Source: CBDUXP01 sp965371225 [NCBI: uncultured bacterium]
GTDB taxonomy: Bacteria; Abyssobacteria; SURF-5; CBDUXP01
Length of the DNA: 64,000 nt
NCBI GenBank assembly: GCA_965371225.1
Contig: CBDUXP010000012.1
Span: 1 to 64,000 of the forward strand
Direction: 5' to 3'
Shown here: positions 42,836 to 53,400 of the stretch, one piece after another
Layout: each line of letters opens with the position of its first letter
Numbering within the stretch: position 1 is the first letter of the stretch
Translations under genes and position numbers: made by a program
Notes under the pieces: generated by a model
Database searches by the model: none
What the model saw: the letters and a program-made list of their open reading frames with translations, nothing else
What the model was told of the DNA's origin: nothing

Positions 42836-45373
42836 GTGACGCGGTCCCTGGAGACTTTCGGTCTGGCATTTCGGCTTGCCCGCCGCGAACTGCGGGGAGG
42901 CCTGCGGGGGCTGCGCGTCTTCTGGCTGTGCCTGACGCTGGGGGTGGCGATCATCGCCGCGGTGGGGTCGGTCTCGGCATCGGTGGTACGCGGGCTCAAC
43001 GCGGATGCGCGCGCCTTGCTCGGCGGCGACGTGAACGTCGCGCTCAACCATCGCGAGGCGACCGCGGCGCAGCGCGCGCACCTGGCGGCGGGGGGGGCCG
43101 TCTCCGCCGTCCTCGACACCCGGACTATGGTGCGCACTCCGGACAATGCGGCGCGCCAACTTGCCGAACTCAAGGGGGTGGATCATGCGTATCCCCTGTA
43201 CGGCGCATTGGAACTCGATCCGCCCCAGCCAGCGGGGCAGGCGCTAGGGCAGGGCGCGGACGGCCGGTGGGGCGTGGCCCTGGACAAGCGGCTGCTCACG
43301 GCGCTGGGCCTGGCCGTGGGCGACACGCTCCACATAGGCGAAGCCGCCTACGAGGTACGCGCCACCATTGTCCGAGAACCGGACCGCACCGGGCGCAGCC
43401 TGCTGTTGGGCGGGACGGCCCTGGTGGGCTGGGACAGCCTCCCGGCCACAAACCTCATCAAACCCGGCAGTCTGGTGCGCTACCACTACCGGGTCAGGCT
43501 CCTCCCCGAGACGGACGTGGCCGCGTGGGTCGCGAACTTGCACGCCGCGTTCCCGACCGCGGGGTGGCGGGTGCGCACCTTCGACAACGCCACCCCGAGC
43601 GTGGAGCGTTTCGTGCGCAATCTCACGGACTTCCTTCAACTCGTCGGCCTGACCGCCCTGCTGGTAGGCGGCGTCGGGGTGGGCAACGCGGTGGCGACCT
43701 ACCTGCGGGGGAAGGCGCGCACCATCGCCACGCTCAAGTGCCTCGGCGGGCCCCAAACACTGGTGTTTCAGATGTACCTCCTCCAGACTTTGATGCTCGC
43801 CGCCACCGGTGTGGTGGCCGGCCTCGCTTTGGGCGCCCTGGCCCCTGTCCTCTTTGCCCGTATTCTCGGCGGGACGCTGCCGGTCCCCCTGCGGATGGGC
43901 ATCTATCCCGGTCCCCTGGGGCTCGCTGCGGCTTACGGATTCCTCACAACCCTCGTGTTCTCCATCTGGCCGCTTGCGCGCGTGCGGGACGTGCCGGCGG
44001 CGGGGATGTTCCGCAGCTTGGTGGTACACGTCCCGGGTTTGCCCCCACGGCGATTCATCGTCGCGACCGGGCTGGGAATCCTCGCACTCGCAGGGCTGGC
44101 GCTGGTCAGCAGTGAACAGACCCTGAACGCCCTCTGGTTCATCGGCGGGGCGTTCGCCACCCTGGCGCTCTTTTACGGGGCCGGGCGCGGGGCGGCCGCC
44201 GCTGCACGCGCCTTCGGACGTCCCAAGCGCGCGGATGTCCGCCTGGCGATCACCAATCTGTACCGGCCCGGCGCGCCCACGGCGAGTGTGGTGGTCTCGC
44301 TCGGACTGGGACTGACCGTGCTGGTCGCTATCGCGCTCGTGGAAGGCAACCTGACGCGGCAAGTGAATGACACCCTGCCCGCACAAGCGCCGAACTTCTT
44401 TTTCATCGACATCCAACCGGACCAAGTCGAGGGATTCGAACGAATCGTGCATGCGACGAGCGCGACCGCGGCATTGGAGCGCGTGCCGATGCTCCGGGGG
44501 CGCATTACGGCCATCAACGGCGTGCCCGCCGAACAGGCGTCCGTAGGTGAAGGCTCGGAGTGGGCGGTGCGGGGAGACCGCCAGCTCACGTGGGCGGCCA
44601 CCCTGCCGACCGAGAGCACGATCGTGGCCGGCGAGTGGTGGCCGGAAACGTACGCGGGGCCCCCGCTGATTTCACTGGAACAGGACGTGGCCAAGGACTT
44701 CGGGGTCGGGGTGGGCGATACGCTGACCTTCAATATTCTCGGCCGCGAGATCACCACCCCCATTGCGAATGTGCGGGCCGTCAACTGGGAGAGCATGGGG
44801 ATCAATTTCGCGGTGGTCTTCGCCCCGGGCTTTTTCGCGCGGGTCCCGCACTCCCACATGGCCACGGTCAAGCTGGATCCACAGGACGAGGCCGCCCTCG
44901 AACGCGCCATCCTGGACAGGTTCCCGAACATCTCCGCGATCCGGATTCAGGAGCTGATCGGCGCCGTGACCGACGTGCTCCGGCAAATCGGCCTCGCGGT
45001 GCGACTGGTGGCGGGGGTCGCGATCTTGACGGGCATCCTCGTGCTCGGCGGCGCCGTCGCGACCGAGCACCGCCGGCGCGTGTACGATGCGGTGGTTCTG
45101 AAAGTGCTCGGCGCCACGCGGGCGGATATCATGCGCGCCTACTGTATCGAGTACGGGCTGTTGGGGTTGCTGACCGCGGCGGTGGCCGCCGCCGTCGGCA
45201 GCGGCGTCTCCTACGCGGTCATGCGGTGGGTCATGCGCGCCGACTGGGTTGCGCTGCCGCGGACGCTGGTGCTGACCGCGCTCGGCAGCATGCTGCTGAC
45301 CCTGACGGCGGGGCTCATCGGCACCTGGCGCGCCCTCGGGCAGCGCGCGAGCGCCACTCTGCGCAACGAATAG
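42836..45373 (+). CDS. ybbP: ABC transporter permease, FtsX/YbbP family
   Basis: The 845-residue permease has the long YbbP layout. It has an N-terminal helix (FWLCLTLGVAIIAAVGSVSASVVRGLN), a periplasmic MacB-like domain, and a first FtsX domain of helices around residues 265-400 (GLTALLVGGVGVGNAVATYLRGKARTIATLKCLG). Central helices and a second periplasmic domain follow, then a final FtsX block (about 715-840, with HRRRVYDAVVLKVLGATRADIMRAY). The duplicated FtsX blocks mark the YbbP/LolE-like group. It works with the ATPase just upstream. The ATG-less start is GTG at 42836, with GGGGGAGC upstream. Confidence 0.93.
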   Translation: MTRSLETFGLAFRLARRELRGGLRGLRVFWLCLTLGVAIIAAVGSVSASVVRGLNADARALLGGDVNVALNHREATAAQRAHLAAGGAVSAVLDTRTMVRTPDNAARQLAELKGVDHAYPLYGALELDPPQPAGQALGQGADGRWGVALDKRLLTALGLAVGDTLHIGEAAYEVRATIVREPDRTGRSLLLGGTALVGWDSLPATNLIKPGSLVRYHYRVRLLPETDVAAWVANLHAAFPTAGWRVRTFDNATPSVERFVRNLTDFLQLVGLTALLVGGVGVGNAVATYLRGKARTIATLKCLGGPQTLVFQMYLLQTLMLAATGVVAGLALGALAPVLFARILGGTLPVPLRMGIYPGPLGLAAAYGFLTTLVFSIWPLARVRDVPAAGMFRSLVVHVPGLPPRRFIVATGLGILALAGLALVSSEQTLNALWFIGGAFATLALFYGAGRGAAAAARAFGRPKRADVRLAITNLYRPGAPTASVVVSLGLGLTVLVAIALVEGNLTRQVNDTLPAQAPNFFFIDIQPDQVEGFERIVHATSATAALERVPMLRGRITAINGVPAEQASVGEGSEWAVRGDRQLTWAATLPTESTIVAGEWWPETYAGPPLISLEQDVAKDFGVGVGDTLTFNILGREITTPIANVRAVNWESMGINFAVVFAPGFFARVPHSHMATVKLDPQDEAALERAILDRFPNISAIRIQELIGAVTDVLRQIGLAVRLVAGVAILTGILVLGGAVATEHRRRVYDAVVLKVLGATRADIMRAYCIEYGLLGLLTAAVAAAVGSGVSYAVMRWVMRADWVALPRTLVLTALGSMLLTLTAGLIGTWRALGQRASATLRNE

Positions 45374-45424
45374 CGCCGGAGCGCATCCGGCACCGTGCCG
45401 GCGGAGTGAGAACGCGGAGGCAGG

Positions 45425-46072
45425 GCTCCCCGTGCAAATAAGTGACCGCGGAACCTCTCTGTTTCTCCATTTCGGTGTCCGCTTTGTCCGGCCATTCTGG
45501 AGAAGGATCGCTCTAACTCATTACGATAGCGTAAGTTCTGCCTGTCCGGTCGCCGAAAGGCGGACATCCGAAATCAGTAGCTGGTCCAGCAATTCTTGTT
45601 CTATCGCTCTCGCCTCGCTACCTTATATAGGGAACGCGCCACTCGCGCCGCACGAACCCATCCGCGATGGGCCGATCCGCCGCGATTCCCGCCTCGGCGG
45701 ACTCTTGAATCACTATTACCGCGAAGCCGCGTAGCAACGACTACAGTGAGGGCTGCCCGTGAGGCACCCACGGGAATGGTCTGTCTGCGCGTGGGGTCGG
45801 TGCGTACGTTGAGGCTGGGCGCCGCAGCACGGATCGGATAGGATGCGCCCATCATACTCGTGCGCACCCGAATACCCTTCCGCTCAATCCTCCGACACAC
45901 TCCGCCCGCTCCGGCGCCCCGCTGAAACGGGCCCCTCCAGGGCCCGATCTTAATATTTGTACACCCCTGACGGCCCGCGATCGGGCGCCGCACTTAGCTC
46001 CAGGCCGGATTTCGGTCACAACTGCCCGTCATGACTCGGCTTCACCGCCGTCGGTCTTTTTGCACGGGTACG
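45425..46072 (+). mobile_element. Internally deleted insertion sequence, copy A
   Basis: The left end (GCTCCCCGTGCAAATAAG, from 45425) runs to TTATATAGGG at 45632 and is about 208 bp long. It is shared with copy B at 47624. The sequence then continues with the 3' end of a transposase gene (to TAG at 45734) and a right-end region of about 335 bp that is also present in copies B and C. The right end reads CTTTTTGCACGGGT, the imperfect inverse of the left end. Most of the transposase is missing, so this is a non-autonomous remnant. Confidence 0.75.
45629..45734 (+). pseudogene. Transposase 3' fragment (DDE integrase core, last 35 residues)
   Basis: The reading frame ending at 45734 gives IGNAPLAPHEPIRDGPIRR, then SRLGGLLNHYYREAA. 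This is nearly identical to the end of the longer fragment at 57485-57814. Only the last 35 residues remain, joined in frame to left-end sequence of the element. It cannot make an active transposase. Confidence 0.75.
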
Positions 46073-46081
46073 CGCTGGTCT

Positions 46082-46609
46082 TCAAATTTGGCCTCGACCT
46101 TCAAACACGTCCCATATCTGAAAGACACACAGCATTGTTGCATAGAATCCGTAAACGTCGGTCAAATACAAACGATGGTTACCTATCCGTGTCCACTGAA
46201 CTCGTGCTTCAAGTTCCGCATGATGTGGATACATCTCCCGAACGCAGAGAGTACAAATTGGAATAAGGATCGCTCCTGCACCTGCCATCGGGAAGATGAG
46301 AGCGTGATAAGCCGCAGGTTCTACCTCAAAAGCATCCCGAAGGAGACGCGGGAGCAGGCCAGAAATAAACCAAAACATCGTCATCGCGATCATAAAGTGG
46401 AGGTACCCTCGGCGTGTCATCGGGAGCCATAAAACAGCATTTCCCCGTTCTGTAGCTCGGGCATCCAATTCCTTTGGCAGACGGCGCCAGCCAATCCAGG
46501 TAATACACAAGAGTAGAACATACAAGGCCACGGTGAGATAGTAATAGCGAAACACGAAGAGTGAGGTATCAGAGTTAGCGATTTCTGCCACAAGCCACGC
46601 CTTTTCCAC
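46082..46609 (-). CDS. Three-helix membrane protein, candidate Rhs immunity protein
   Basis: The 175-residue protein has hydrophobic helices at about residues 23-42, 70-92 and 105-120, plus a hydrophilic C-terminus with many aromatic residues (RVQWTRIGNHRLYLTDVYGFYATML). I do not recognise the family. It begins 44 bp after the stop of the truncated Rhs C-terminus and is transcribed in the same direction, the position where Rhs immunity genes are found. A membrane immunity protein would fit the hydrophobic tip of that Rhs fragment. The assignment is positional. The region is lower in GC than the core genes. Confidence 0.65.
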   Translation of the reverse strand: MEKAWLVAEIANSDTSLFVFRYYYLTVALYVLLLCITWIGWRRLPKELDARATERGNAVLWLPMTRRGYLHFMIAMTMFWFISGLLPRLLRDAFEVEPAAYHALIFPMAGAGAILIPICTLCVREMYPHHAELEARVQWTRIGNHRLYLTDVYGFYATMLCVFQIWDVFEGRGQI

Positions 46610-46653
46610 CCAGAGTTCTTCCAGCTATAGATCCTGCGGACGCTTATTCTCTA

Positions 46654-47555
46654 TTATGGACAACCGCCGCATCCTCCTGCATCTTGCTTATCCTTAGCGG
46701 CTCCATTACAAATCCCATAAGCAGCAAGGTAAGATGCTATGCATAATCCAAAGAAAGGACCACACGCGGCGACACAGCCAAGTCCACACACGACAGCGTA
46801 TCCTGCTGCCTCATTCGCTCGATCACACTTGCAATCCTCAGCATCGTCCAATCCGAATAGAGCCCCCAGCATCCCACACGCCAAAATAGCCAGGGGACAC
46901 AGCGGCGTTACAAACGCACCAGTCGGATCGGTCGCAATTAGTGGGTCATTTGCAACGTAAATGTAAAGATTTACTCCATCCATATTCTCCGCTGGCTCAA
47001 TAATCTGCGCCACTGCATCACGCTGAAGGAAACGGCCGAGGGCGGTGTCGTAGTGCCGGGCGCGGTAGTAATGCAGCTCAGTCGCGGCATCCCATTCCCG
47101 GCCCGTGTACGTGTAGGGGTTCACTAGCGCACCGGTTTGACTGTTCATCTCTCCGAACGGCCCATACGTGTATGTTCGCACCGTCGCCTGTACAGTATCC
47201 GTAATCCCCCATACGCTGCCGAGATAGTCAACGTGGTAGTAATACACTGACCCACTGCGCACCTGCGCCAGCGGCCGGTCGAAGTCCGCTAGTGACGGAG
47301 TATTCCGCTGCACCAACTGCCCCGCCAGCGGATCCCACACCTGCACGTCCGGCTGCGTCAGGTCGTACTGTGCGGGCTCCACAGCGTAGACCGCTTGCAC
47401 GACACCACCGCTGTCCAGCTCCACAATCGGATTGCCCGTCTGGTCATAGACGTAGTGCGTCGTGGAAGCCCCGGGGGCGTACGTCACCCGGCGGCCCAGG
47501 GCGTCGTAGGTCATGGTGGTCGTTACACCGCCAACCGTGGCGCTAGAAAAGCTCT
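46654..47555 (-). pseudogene. Orphan Rhs C-terminal module, 5'-truncated
   Basis: The open part (ATG at 47514) encodes 286 residues. It has a last YD repeat (YDALGRRVTY, HYVYDQTGNPIVELD), the Rhs-associated core (YYYHVDYLGSVWGITDT, YYRARHYDTALGRFLQRD, NLYIYVANDPLIATDPTG), and then a divergent tip of about 85 residues. In-frame YD-type sequence (SSATVGGVTTT) continues upstream of the ATG to a stop near 47558, where IS copy B follows. It is therefore a displaced 3' fragment without the N-terminal Rhs shell. The tip is rich in Gly, Ala and Cys with hydrophobic runs (CPLAILACGMLGALFG; VVCGLGCVAACGPFFGLCIASYLAAYG), suggesting a membrane-active toxin. Confidence 0.82.
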
Positions 47556-47623
47556 AAGCCCGCGAGCAATTGCCTCGCGGGATGCGTGCATGAAACTGGA
47601 CGTGTACCATTACGACACTAGCA

Positions 47624-48306
47624 GCTCCCCGTGCAAATAAGTGACCGCGGAACCTCTCTGAATTTCAGTTCCTGTGTCCGTTTTGTCCGGCCATTCCAGA
47701 GCCGAATCGTTCTAAATCATTTCGCTAATGTAACTTCCGACTGTCCGGTCGCGTGGAGGCGGACATTGGAATCCAGTGGCCAGTTCAGCAATTACACAAT
47801 CTCGCTAGCGGCAAGCCTCATTATATAGGGGACTGTTGAGCAGGGTCCCCGAAGATTCCCAGGCAGATCGCCCGGCCCCAAGCTGTCCGTCCGGAACAAT
47901 CTTTCCGAAGCACACAGATCCCCATCCCCTTTTGAGGGGTAGGGGGGGCATATAGGTAGCAGGGTCTTGAAGTTGGGCGTTATTGGGAATACTGCCATAT
48001 CATGGGCAATTGGGTCGCGGCACTGGGGCATTGGAGCCATTGCGGCTATTCGTCGCAGGGAAGATCGGATAGAGCGCGCCGACTAATGCTCGTACGCGGC
48101 GAATTGCCCGTCTGGACAGCCGCGCGCCGCATGCACTCGTTACGGGGCCACGCTGAAAGGCAGCTCTCCGGAACTCGATCCCAATATTTGTACCCCGCTG
48201 ACGGCCCGAGCTTCGGCGGAGCACGTAGTTTCAAGCGAGATATCCGTCAGACCTTCCCGTCCCCACTCGGCTTCATGACGTTCCGGGCTCTTGTACAGGT
48301 GGGAGT
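47624..48306 (+). mobile_element. Internally deleted insertion sequence, copy B
   Basis: The left end is 207 bp (47624-47830, GCTCCCCGTGCAAATAAG to TTATATAGGG) and is clearly the same sequence as the left end of copy A. No transposase coding sequence is recognisable after it. The right-end region (about 48040-48306) aligns with the other copies through blocks such as GATCGGATAG, CCAATATTTGTA and CTCGGCTTCA, but is more diverged. It lies just upstream of the orphan Rhs fragment and converges with the end of the subtilase gene, so it separates the two. Confidence 0.65.
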
Positions 48307-48321
48307 TGCACCGACGCCCTT

Positions 48322-49884
48322 TTAGGTCGGGACCAGCGCTAGCGCCCTCTGCGCGGCTTCATACGCGTTGAGCCGACCGTAGCCATACTGAGGATGATGC
48401 CCATTGGCATCGTAGACCACACGACCGTCTTGCTGGCCAACCTTGTCGCAGGTGTCGCGCATAATCTGCCGCACTTCCTGCCAGGTCAGGTCTGGGGCAC
48501 TTTGCAGGATGAGGGCTGCGATGCCCGCGGCGCACGGGGCTGCAAAGCTCGTTCCCGTCACACTGAGGTAGTTTCCCCAGCGGGGTGATCCGCCAGAGAC
48601 CGTCGTGTGTACCTCGACCCCCGGGGCGACGAAGTCCAGCTCCGCCCCGTGGGCTGATGCCTCCACCACGTCCCAGGCGTTCGTTTTCCCCACGGCGATG
48701 GTACTGGGATAGGACAGCACCCGGTCGCCGGTGATGGAGTCCCATACATTGCTGACCGACCAGAAAATTGGGGTGCCTTTCCCGCCACGGCCGTGTGTCA
48801 CCGCGAAGTCTATGGCGTCCTGTAACCAGATTGAGAGTGGCCAGGCCGCGGCATTGGGACCGAGGCTGACTGAGACTATGTCTGCCCCAATCGTGGGGCC
48901 CTGATCGGCTGGTTCCTGGCTGGAATCGGCCGCATAGCGGATCGCGCGGGCCAGGGTCACCTGGGAATCCAAGCCATAGTGCACAGTCGCCACCGGAATC
49001 AGGCTCGCCTCGTACGCAATGCCGCGAACACCGATACTGTTGCTCCGGGCAAGCGCCATCCCCGCACAGGCGGTACCATGCGGGCTAGGCGGGAACTGGT
49101 CCAGCCCGGGCTCAAAGCCCACAATGCCGTTCGCGTCGTACGTGTAGTAACCCCCGCGCAGAATTCCGTTTACATCGCGATAGAGCGCCCCACTGAGGTC
49201 GGGATGCTCGACATCCATGCCAGAATCAATGACCGCGAGTCTGATGCCCTGGCCCGTGGCATGGTTCCACGCGCTCGGGGCCTTCACATCTGCCCCCTGC
49301 TGACTGTGCGGCACCTGGTCACCCGTGTTGTTCCACTGCCATTGCCGGCGGTAACGGAGATCATCGGGCTGCTGTCGATGCGATACGCACTCCAACATCT
49401 CGGGTTCAACATGCACGACCCCCGGGATGTTGCGCATCTGCTCTGCTGCGGCCAGCGGGTCCACGTCGTCACCTAGCTGGACGTTGTAGAGGGACGGTGC
49501 AAATGACTGTACCGACTCAGGCGTGAGCGGGAGATCACATCGGTCGCAGAGACATCTCTTCAAGTCGGCGCTGGGTTCGCTGATCTGAACGATTGCCTCG
49601 TCAAAGCGTACGGCCAGCCTGCCGGAAAATATACTGAGGCGTCCATCCCCATGCTGGTAGATGCGCTTCAGGGCGTTAGGGGCCACAGTCCCCTTTACAT
49701 CCTTGAGGTAGACGAACCGCCACCCGGCCCCCTCGAAGACAATCTCTTCGCTCCGATCCCTAAAGATTCGCTCTCGTACGAGCCACTGCGAGTCGACCGC
49801 GATACTCGCCCCAGGCGCGATAGCGCGGATTTCTCGCAACTCTTTCACTTCAACCACGTCGTCTCCGCAACAGTACTGTTCCAT
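48322..49884 (-). CDS. Cytoplasmic subtilisin-like (S8) serine protease
   Basis: The protein is 520 residues. The catalytic triad is D220 (LAVIDSGMD), H269 (SPHGTACAGMA) and S446 (TGTSFAAP), with oxyanion Asn N379 (WSVSN). All are present, so it should be active. There is no signal peptide. Residues 1-105 are a unique beta-rich N-terminal domain. A CxC-x2-C cluster (residues 111-116) follows, then an inhibitor_I9-like propeptide (LYNVQLGDDVDPLAAAEQMRNIPGVVHVEPEML, 132-164). It is the third gene of a minus-strand set after the kinase-cyclase-STAND protein and a 147-residue protein, with gaps near 50 bp. It could be an effector or maturation protease for its neighbours. Confidence 0.9.
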   Translation of the reverse strand: MEQYCCGDDVVEVKELREIRAIAPGASIAVDSQWLVRERIFRDRSEEIVFEGAGWRFVYLKDVKGTVAPNALKRIYQHGDGRLSIFSGRLAVRFDEAIVQISEPSADLKRCLCDRCDLPLTPESVQSFAPSLYNVQLGDDVDPLAAAEQMRNIPGVVHVEPEMLECVSHRQQPDDLRYRRQWQWNNTGDQVPHSQQGADVKAPSAWNHATGQGIRLAVIDSGMDVEHPDLSGALYRDVNGILRGGYYTYDANGIVGFEPGLDQFPPSPHGTACAGMALARSNSIGVRGIAYEASLIPVATVHYGLDSQVTLARAIRYAADSSQEPADQGPTIGADIVSVSLGPNAAAWPLSIWLQDAIDFAVTHGRGGKGTPIFWSVSNVWDSITGDRVLSYPSTIAVGKTNAWDVVEASAHGAELDFVAPGVEVHTTVSGGSPRWGNYLSVTGTSFAAPCAAGIAALILQSAPDLTWQEVRQIMRDTCDKVGQQDGRVVYDANGHHPQYGYGRLNAYEAAQRALALVPT

Positions 49885-49935
49885 CTTGCTCTCCTCCCGC
49901 GGCCGTTGAGACCGCCCGTCTTACTGCTTGCGGTT

Positions 49936-50379
49936 CTACGGCCAAATGGGATCGCCGGTCAGCGCATCCCACGGGTAGTAGACTTTGATCTGCACCAAGT
50001 CATCCGCGTGACTCACTGTCAGTTCGAGCTTCCAGTCCTGGCCGTCATCAACCGTATTCACGCGGTGAATGTCCGCAATGCGCAGGTGAATACCCTCGCA
50101 ACTCGTGTACTGGACCATGGTCCCCCGAAGCCACCGCAACTGATCCTCTGGCCAATTGAGAACGACCTGTTCAAACTCGGCTGGGGGCGGGCCACCGCGA
50201 AAGGTCTGCCAGTACACTTGCAATGCCTTCCACGTGCCAGCCCCAATGCCGCTGCCTTCGGGAATGTTGCGCCACACGTCCGCGCATAGTTGCGCGTTCA
50301 CCGCCGATTCGTTGGCGCACCGGGCGATTGATGTCACGTGCGATTGTGTTTCCGGTTCGATCATTGCCTGCTCTGGCAT
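49936..50379 (-). CDS. 147-residue protein of unknown function in kinase/protease cassette
   Basis: The protein is soluble and acidic, with no recognised domain. It has an N-terminal helical half (residues 10-80) and a beta-rich C-terminal half (IHLRIADIHRVNTVDDGQDWKLELTVSHADDLVQIKVYYPWD). It also contains three cysteines. The ATG at 50379 has a strong GGGAGGAGG ribosome binding site. It lies 49 bp downstream of the kinase gene and 51 bp upstream of the protease gene, so the three are probably co-expressed. It could be the protease substrate, an adaptor or an inhibitor. This is inferred from position only. Confidence 0.7.
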   Translation of the reverse strand: MPEQAMIEPETQSHVTSIARCANESAVNAQLCADVWRNIPEGSGIGAGTWKALQVYWQTFRGGPPPAEFEQVVLNWPEDQLRWLRGTMVQYTSCEGIHLRIADIHRVNTVDDGQDWKLELTVSHADDLVQIKVYYPWDALTGDPIWP

Positions 50380-50428
50380 AAATGCCTCCTCCCTCTAGTG
50401 GGCGCACCGCTGGCGCGCCCTCCCTATG

Positions 50429-53400
50429 TCAATGATCCCGCAGCTCCCCGACGCGTTCCAGATAGGGCTGCATCTGTAGAGCCGCGAATATCTGTGCGGC
50501 CTCTGCCCGCGCCTCCCGGGCCCTCCGGCGGTCTCCGGAGCGATTCCGAGTCGTATACATGTGCGCCTTCTCGAATAGGGCAACTGCCAAAAGTGGTCGC
50601 AGGCCCTCGCGCCGACAAAGGCGCGTGCAATGGCTGAAATCTGCCAGTGCCTGCTGCCACCATCCGTTGGCGGCGGCTGCCCGGGCGCGCTCAAGCGTAG
50701 TGCTAGTTAGGTACAGAGTGCGTCTATACGGCGCGAGGGCTGCATGCCAGGTCGCACCCCTTGCTGCCTCACCGACATTCACCCAGCCTGCCGTCAGAGC
50801 CTGGGCCGCGATCAGCCACATGAGACCGTCTCCATTGCCGGGCACACGCGCGCTCACCGCTCCGAGCATGCCAACAGATTCTGGGCCTCGCTCCTCTGAG
50901 AAACGAAGCGCCGTCGAGGCCATTACGGGGACTTCCGTCAGGGGCATATCCTCGTAGTTCTTCCGGGCCGAGGGCACGTTCAGCGACTCGTGACCGCGCC
51001 ACAGATCCGTCCGCACTCTCGCCCAAATCAACAAGCCGAGACGCTTGGTGCCCGGGACGCGCCCCATGTGGGGCTTCAGGTCTTCCCACTCCTGATCTAC
51101 CTGGTCCCACGCGCCCCGGAAACAGTGGCAGATAGCGCGGACAGCGCGATTGTCGAGGAGTTCGTAATGTGTACCGATGTTCTCAGCTAGGGCAATCGCT
51201 TCCTCGCAGGTGGCTAGCGCCTTCGTGACCTGTCCGGTAAGAAACTGAAAAAACGCAAGGTCTCCGAGCTCCCGACACAAGAACCACCGATCCTGCTTTC
51301 GTCTGTAGTAGGACACCAGGTGTTCGGACAGGCTAATCACGCGATCTAGTTCCCTGGTATGGTTCAGATACCACAAGCGCTCAACGGCCAGTGCGCGCGA
51401 GGCCAAAACAGTGTCGTTAAGCTCTTGTGCCATATCCTTGAGATCCTGGGCGCACGCCAGCATGCGACCAGGCTGATCGGAGTAATCCAGGGCCACGGCA
51501 TACTGCAGCAGCGCGACGGCATGGAGATGGCTCGGGCTCTGTTTTGCCTTTGCTGCCACGGACTCGAAGTAAGGCAAGGCCCCTCGCTGGCGCGCCTGCC
51601 GACGCAGAATCAGACCGATCTCGACGCGTGCTTCATCGGCGAGTTGGTCCTCCATAGCGTCTTCAAACGTCTGTATAACAGCGTTTGCGAGTTCACGGGC
51701 TCGTTCAACGTCGCCTTCGTGGCCGATGGCTCCAAACAGTTTGCGTTGTGTATAGGCTCGATCCATGTCAGAGGCGCCATCTGATCGCGCCTGTGTAGCG
51801 TCCACCACCTCAAGGAAGCGCGCGGCCTCACGGAAGGCGTATCGCGCCAGGGCTGCGTCGCCCGCGGCTGTGCCGTAACGGACCATGGCCTCGGGCGGTG
51901 CCATGGTTCCAGCTTGCAGCAGGTGCTGCGCCACTTCCGTGGAGTGATCCAGCACTGCGGCGCCATAGACCGTTTCCAGTGCGCGGGCGATCCGCACATG
52001 GGTCCGCTGACGGCGGACGATGCTGCCTTCATCCGCGAGCACTTCTTGAGCTAACCCATGCTCAAATGCATAGTAGACTGCGTCCCCTTCGGCCCATTCC
52101 CGAATCACTCGCGCCGCCATCGCCTCTTCCAACGCATCGATCGTTTCTTCTTCCGTACATCCGGTCGCATACCGCAGCGCATCAAATCGGAGCCGGAGAC
52201 CCATAAGCCCAGCGACCTGCAGGACGTCGCGGCAGCGCGCACTTAAGCGGAGGAGTCGCTGGTGAATGACATCACGCACTCGTGTGGCGACAAGCCATTC
52301 CTCCTGAAACTCCAACTGCCGATCCGCCTGATCGGGATCGAGTAACGACTGCTCGGCCAAGTCGCGATAAATCTCCTCGACGAAGTACGGATTGCCCTCA
52401 CTCCGTCGAAATACGAATGCGACGAGCTGTTCATACGGCGGTCCATCGTAGAGATCGTGGAGCATTGTCTTGACATCCCCGGCGCCGAGGCCCCGCACAG
52501 GGATTCGAGTGAGCAGGTGATCGTGTTCCAGGTCCGTCCAGAGCTCGTTCAGTGGGTGGTCGGGCGACAAGGCAGTTTCGCGGCAGGTGACAATCACGAA
52601 GATGCGGGCGCTATGCCCATTCAAATCGGGCGTAAGCCGCCTGCCCAAATGCCGCAGAAATTCGACCGTGTTTTCGTCGGCCCAGTGGAGATCATCAATG
52701 ACCAGGGTAATAGCTTCCCTGCGCGCCCAGTAAATCAAGAGACCAGCTAGCGCACCAAGCAGCCGTTGTCGCTCTTCCTGAGGCTCTCGCCGGGAACCGG
52801 ATTGCTGACCCGCGGCTATGTCCTGGCGCAACTCCGGTACCAGGTCTGCCAGTGGGGCGAGATCCGTTGCGAGCACGTCCGGCACGTTCCACCCCGCCGG
52901 ATCGTGCAACAACCCACGCACGCATTCGATGATTGGCTGCCAGGCTTCCGTGAGATGCTCAACACATCGGCCCGCGGCGGTGGCCACCGACCGAGGTCCC
53001 AGAAATTGCAGGAACTCGCGCGCGAGTCGAGACTTGCCGATTCCGGGGTCGCCATCCAGCACGACGAAGTGGCCCTGGCCATGCTCGACGATGTTGAGAC
53101 ACCGCTCCAACTCCCGCAGCTCCACCTCTCGGCCGACGAAGGGGGATTCCGCGTCCGCCGCAACAGGAAGTACCGCTTTGGGCACAGTCGGTGCGACGTC
53201 CGGACCCCAGATCACCTCAAACAGGCGAATGCTCTCGGATAAGCCCTTCAGGTGGAACAGGCCGCGGTCAAAGAGATCGACGGAGGACTGCTCCGATAGC
53301 TGCTCCCGCAGGCGTTCACCGATGAAGATACGGCCCGGGCGCGCTCCCGCTGCGATTCGCGATGCGATGGTGACTGTCTGACCAAGGAGATCCCCCCCGT

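Noticed and set aside
45432-45734. Open frame joining the IS left end to the transposase tail
   Set aside because: The first two thirds is non-coding IS end sequence, also present in copy B with different frame content. It is a deletion product, not a gene.
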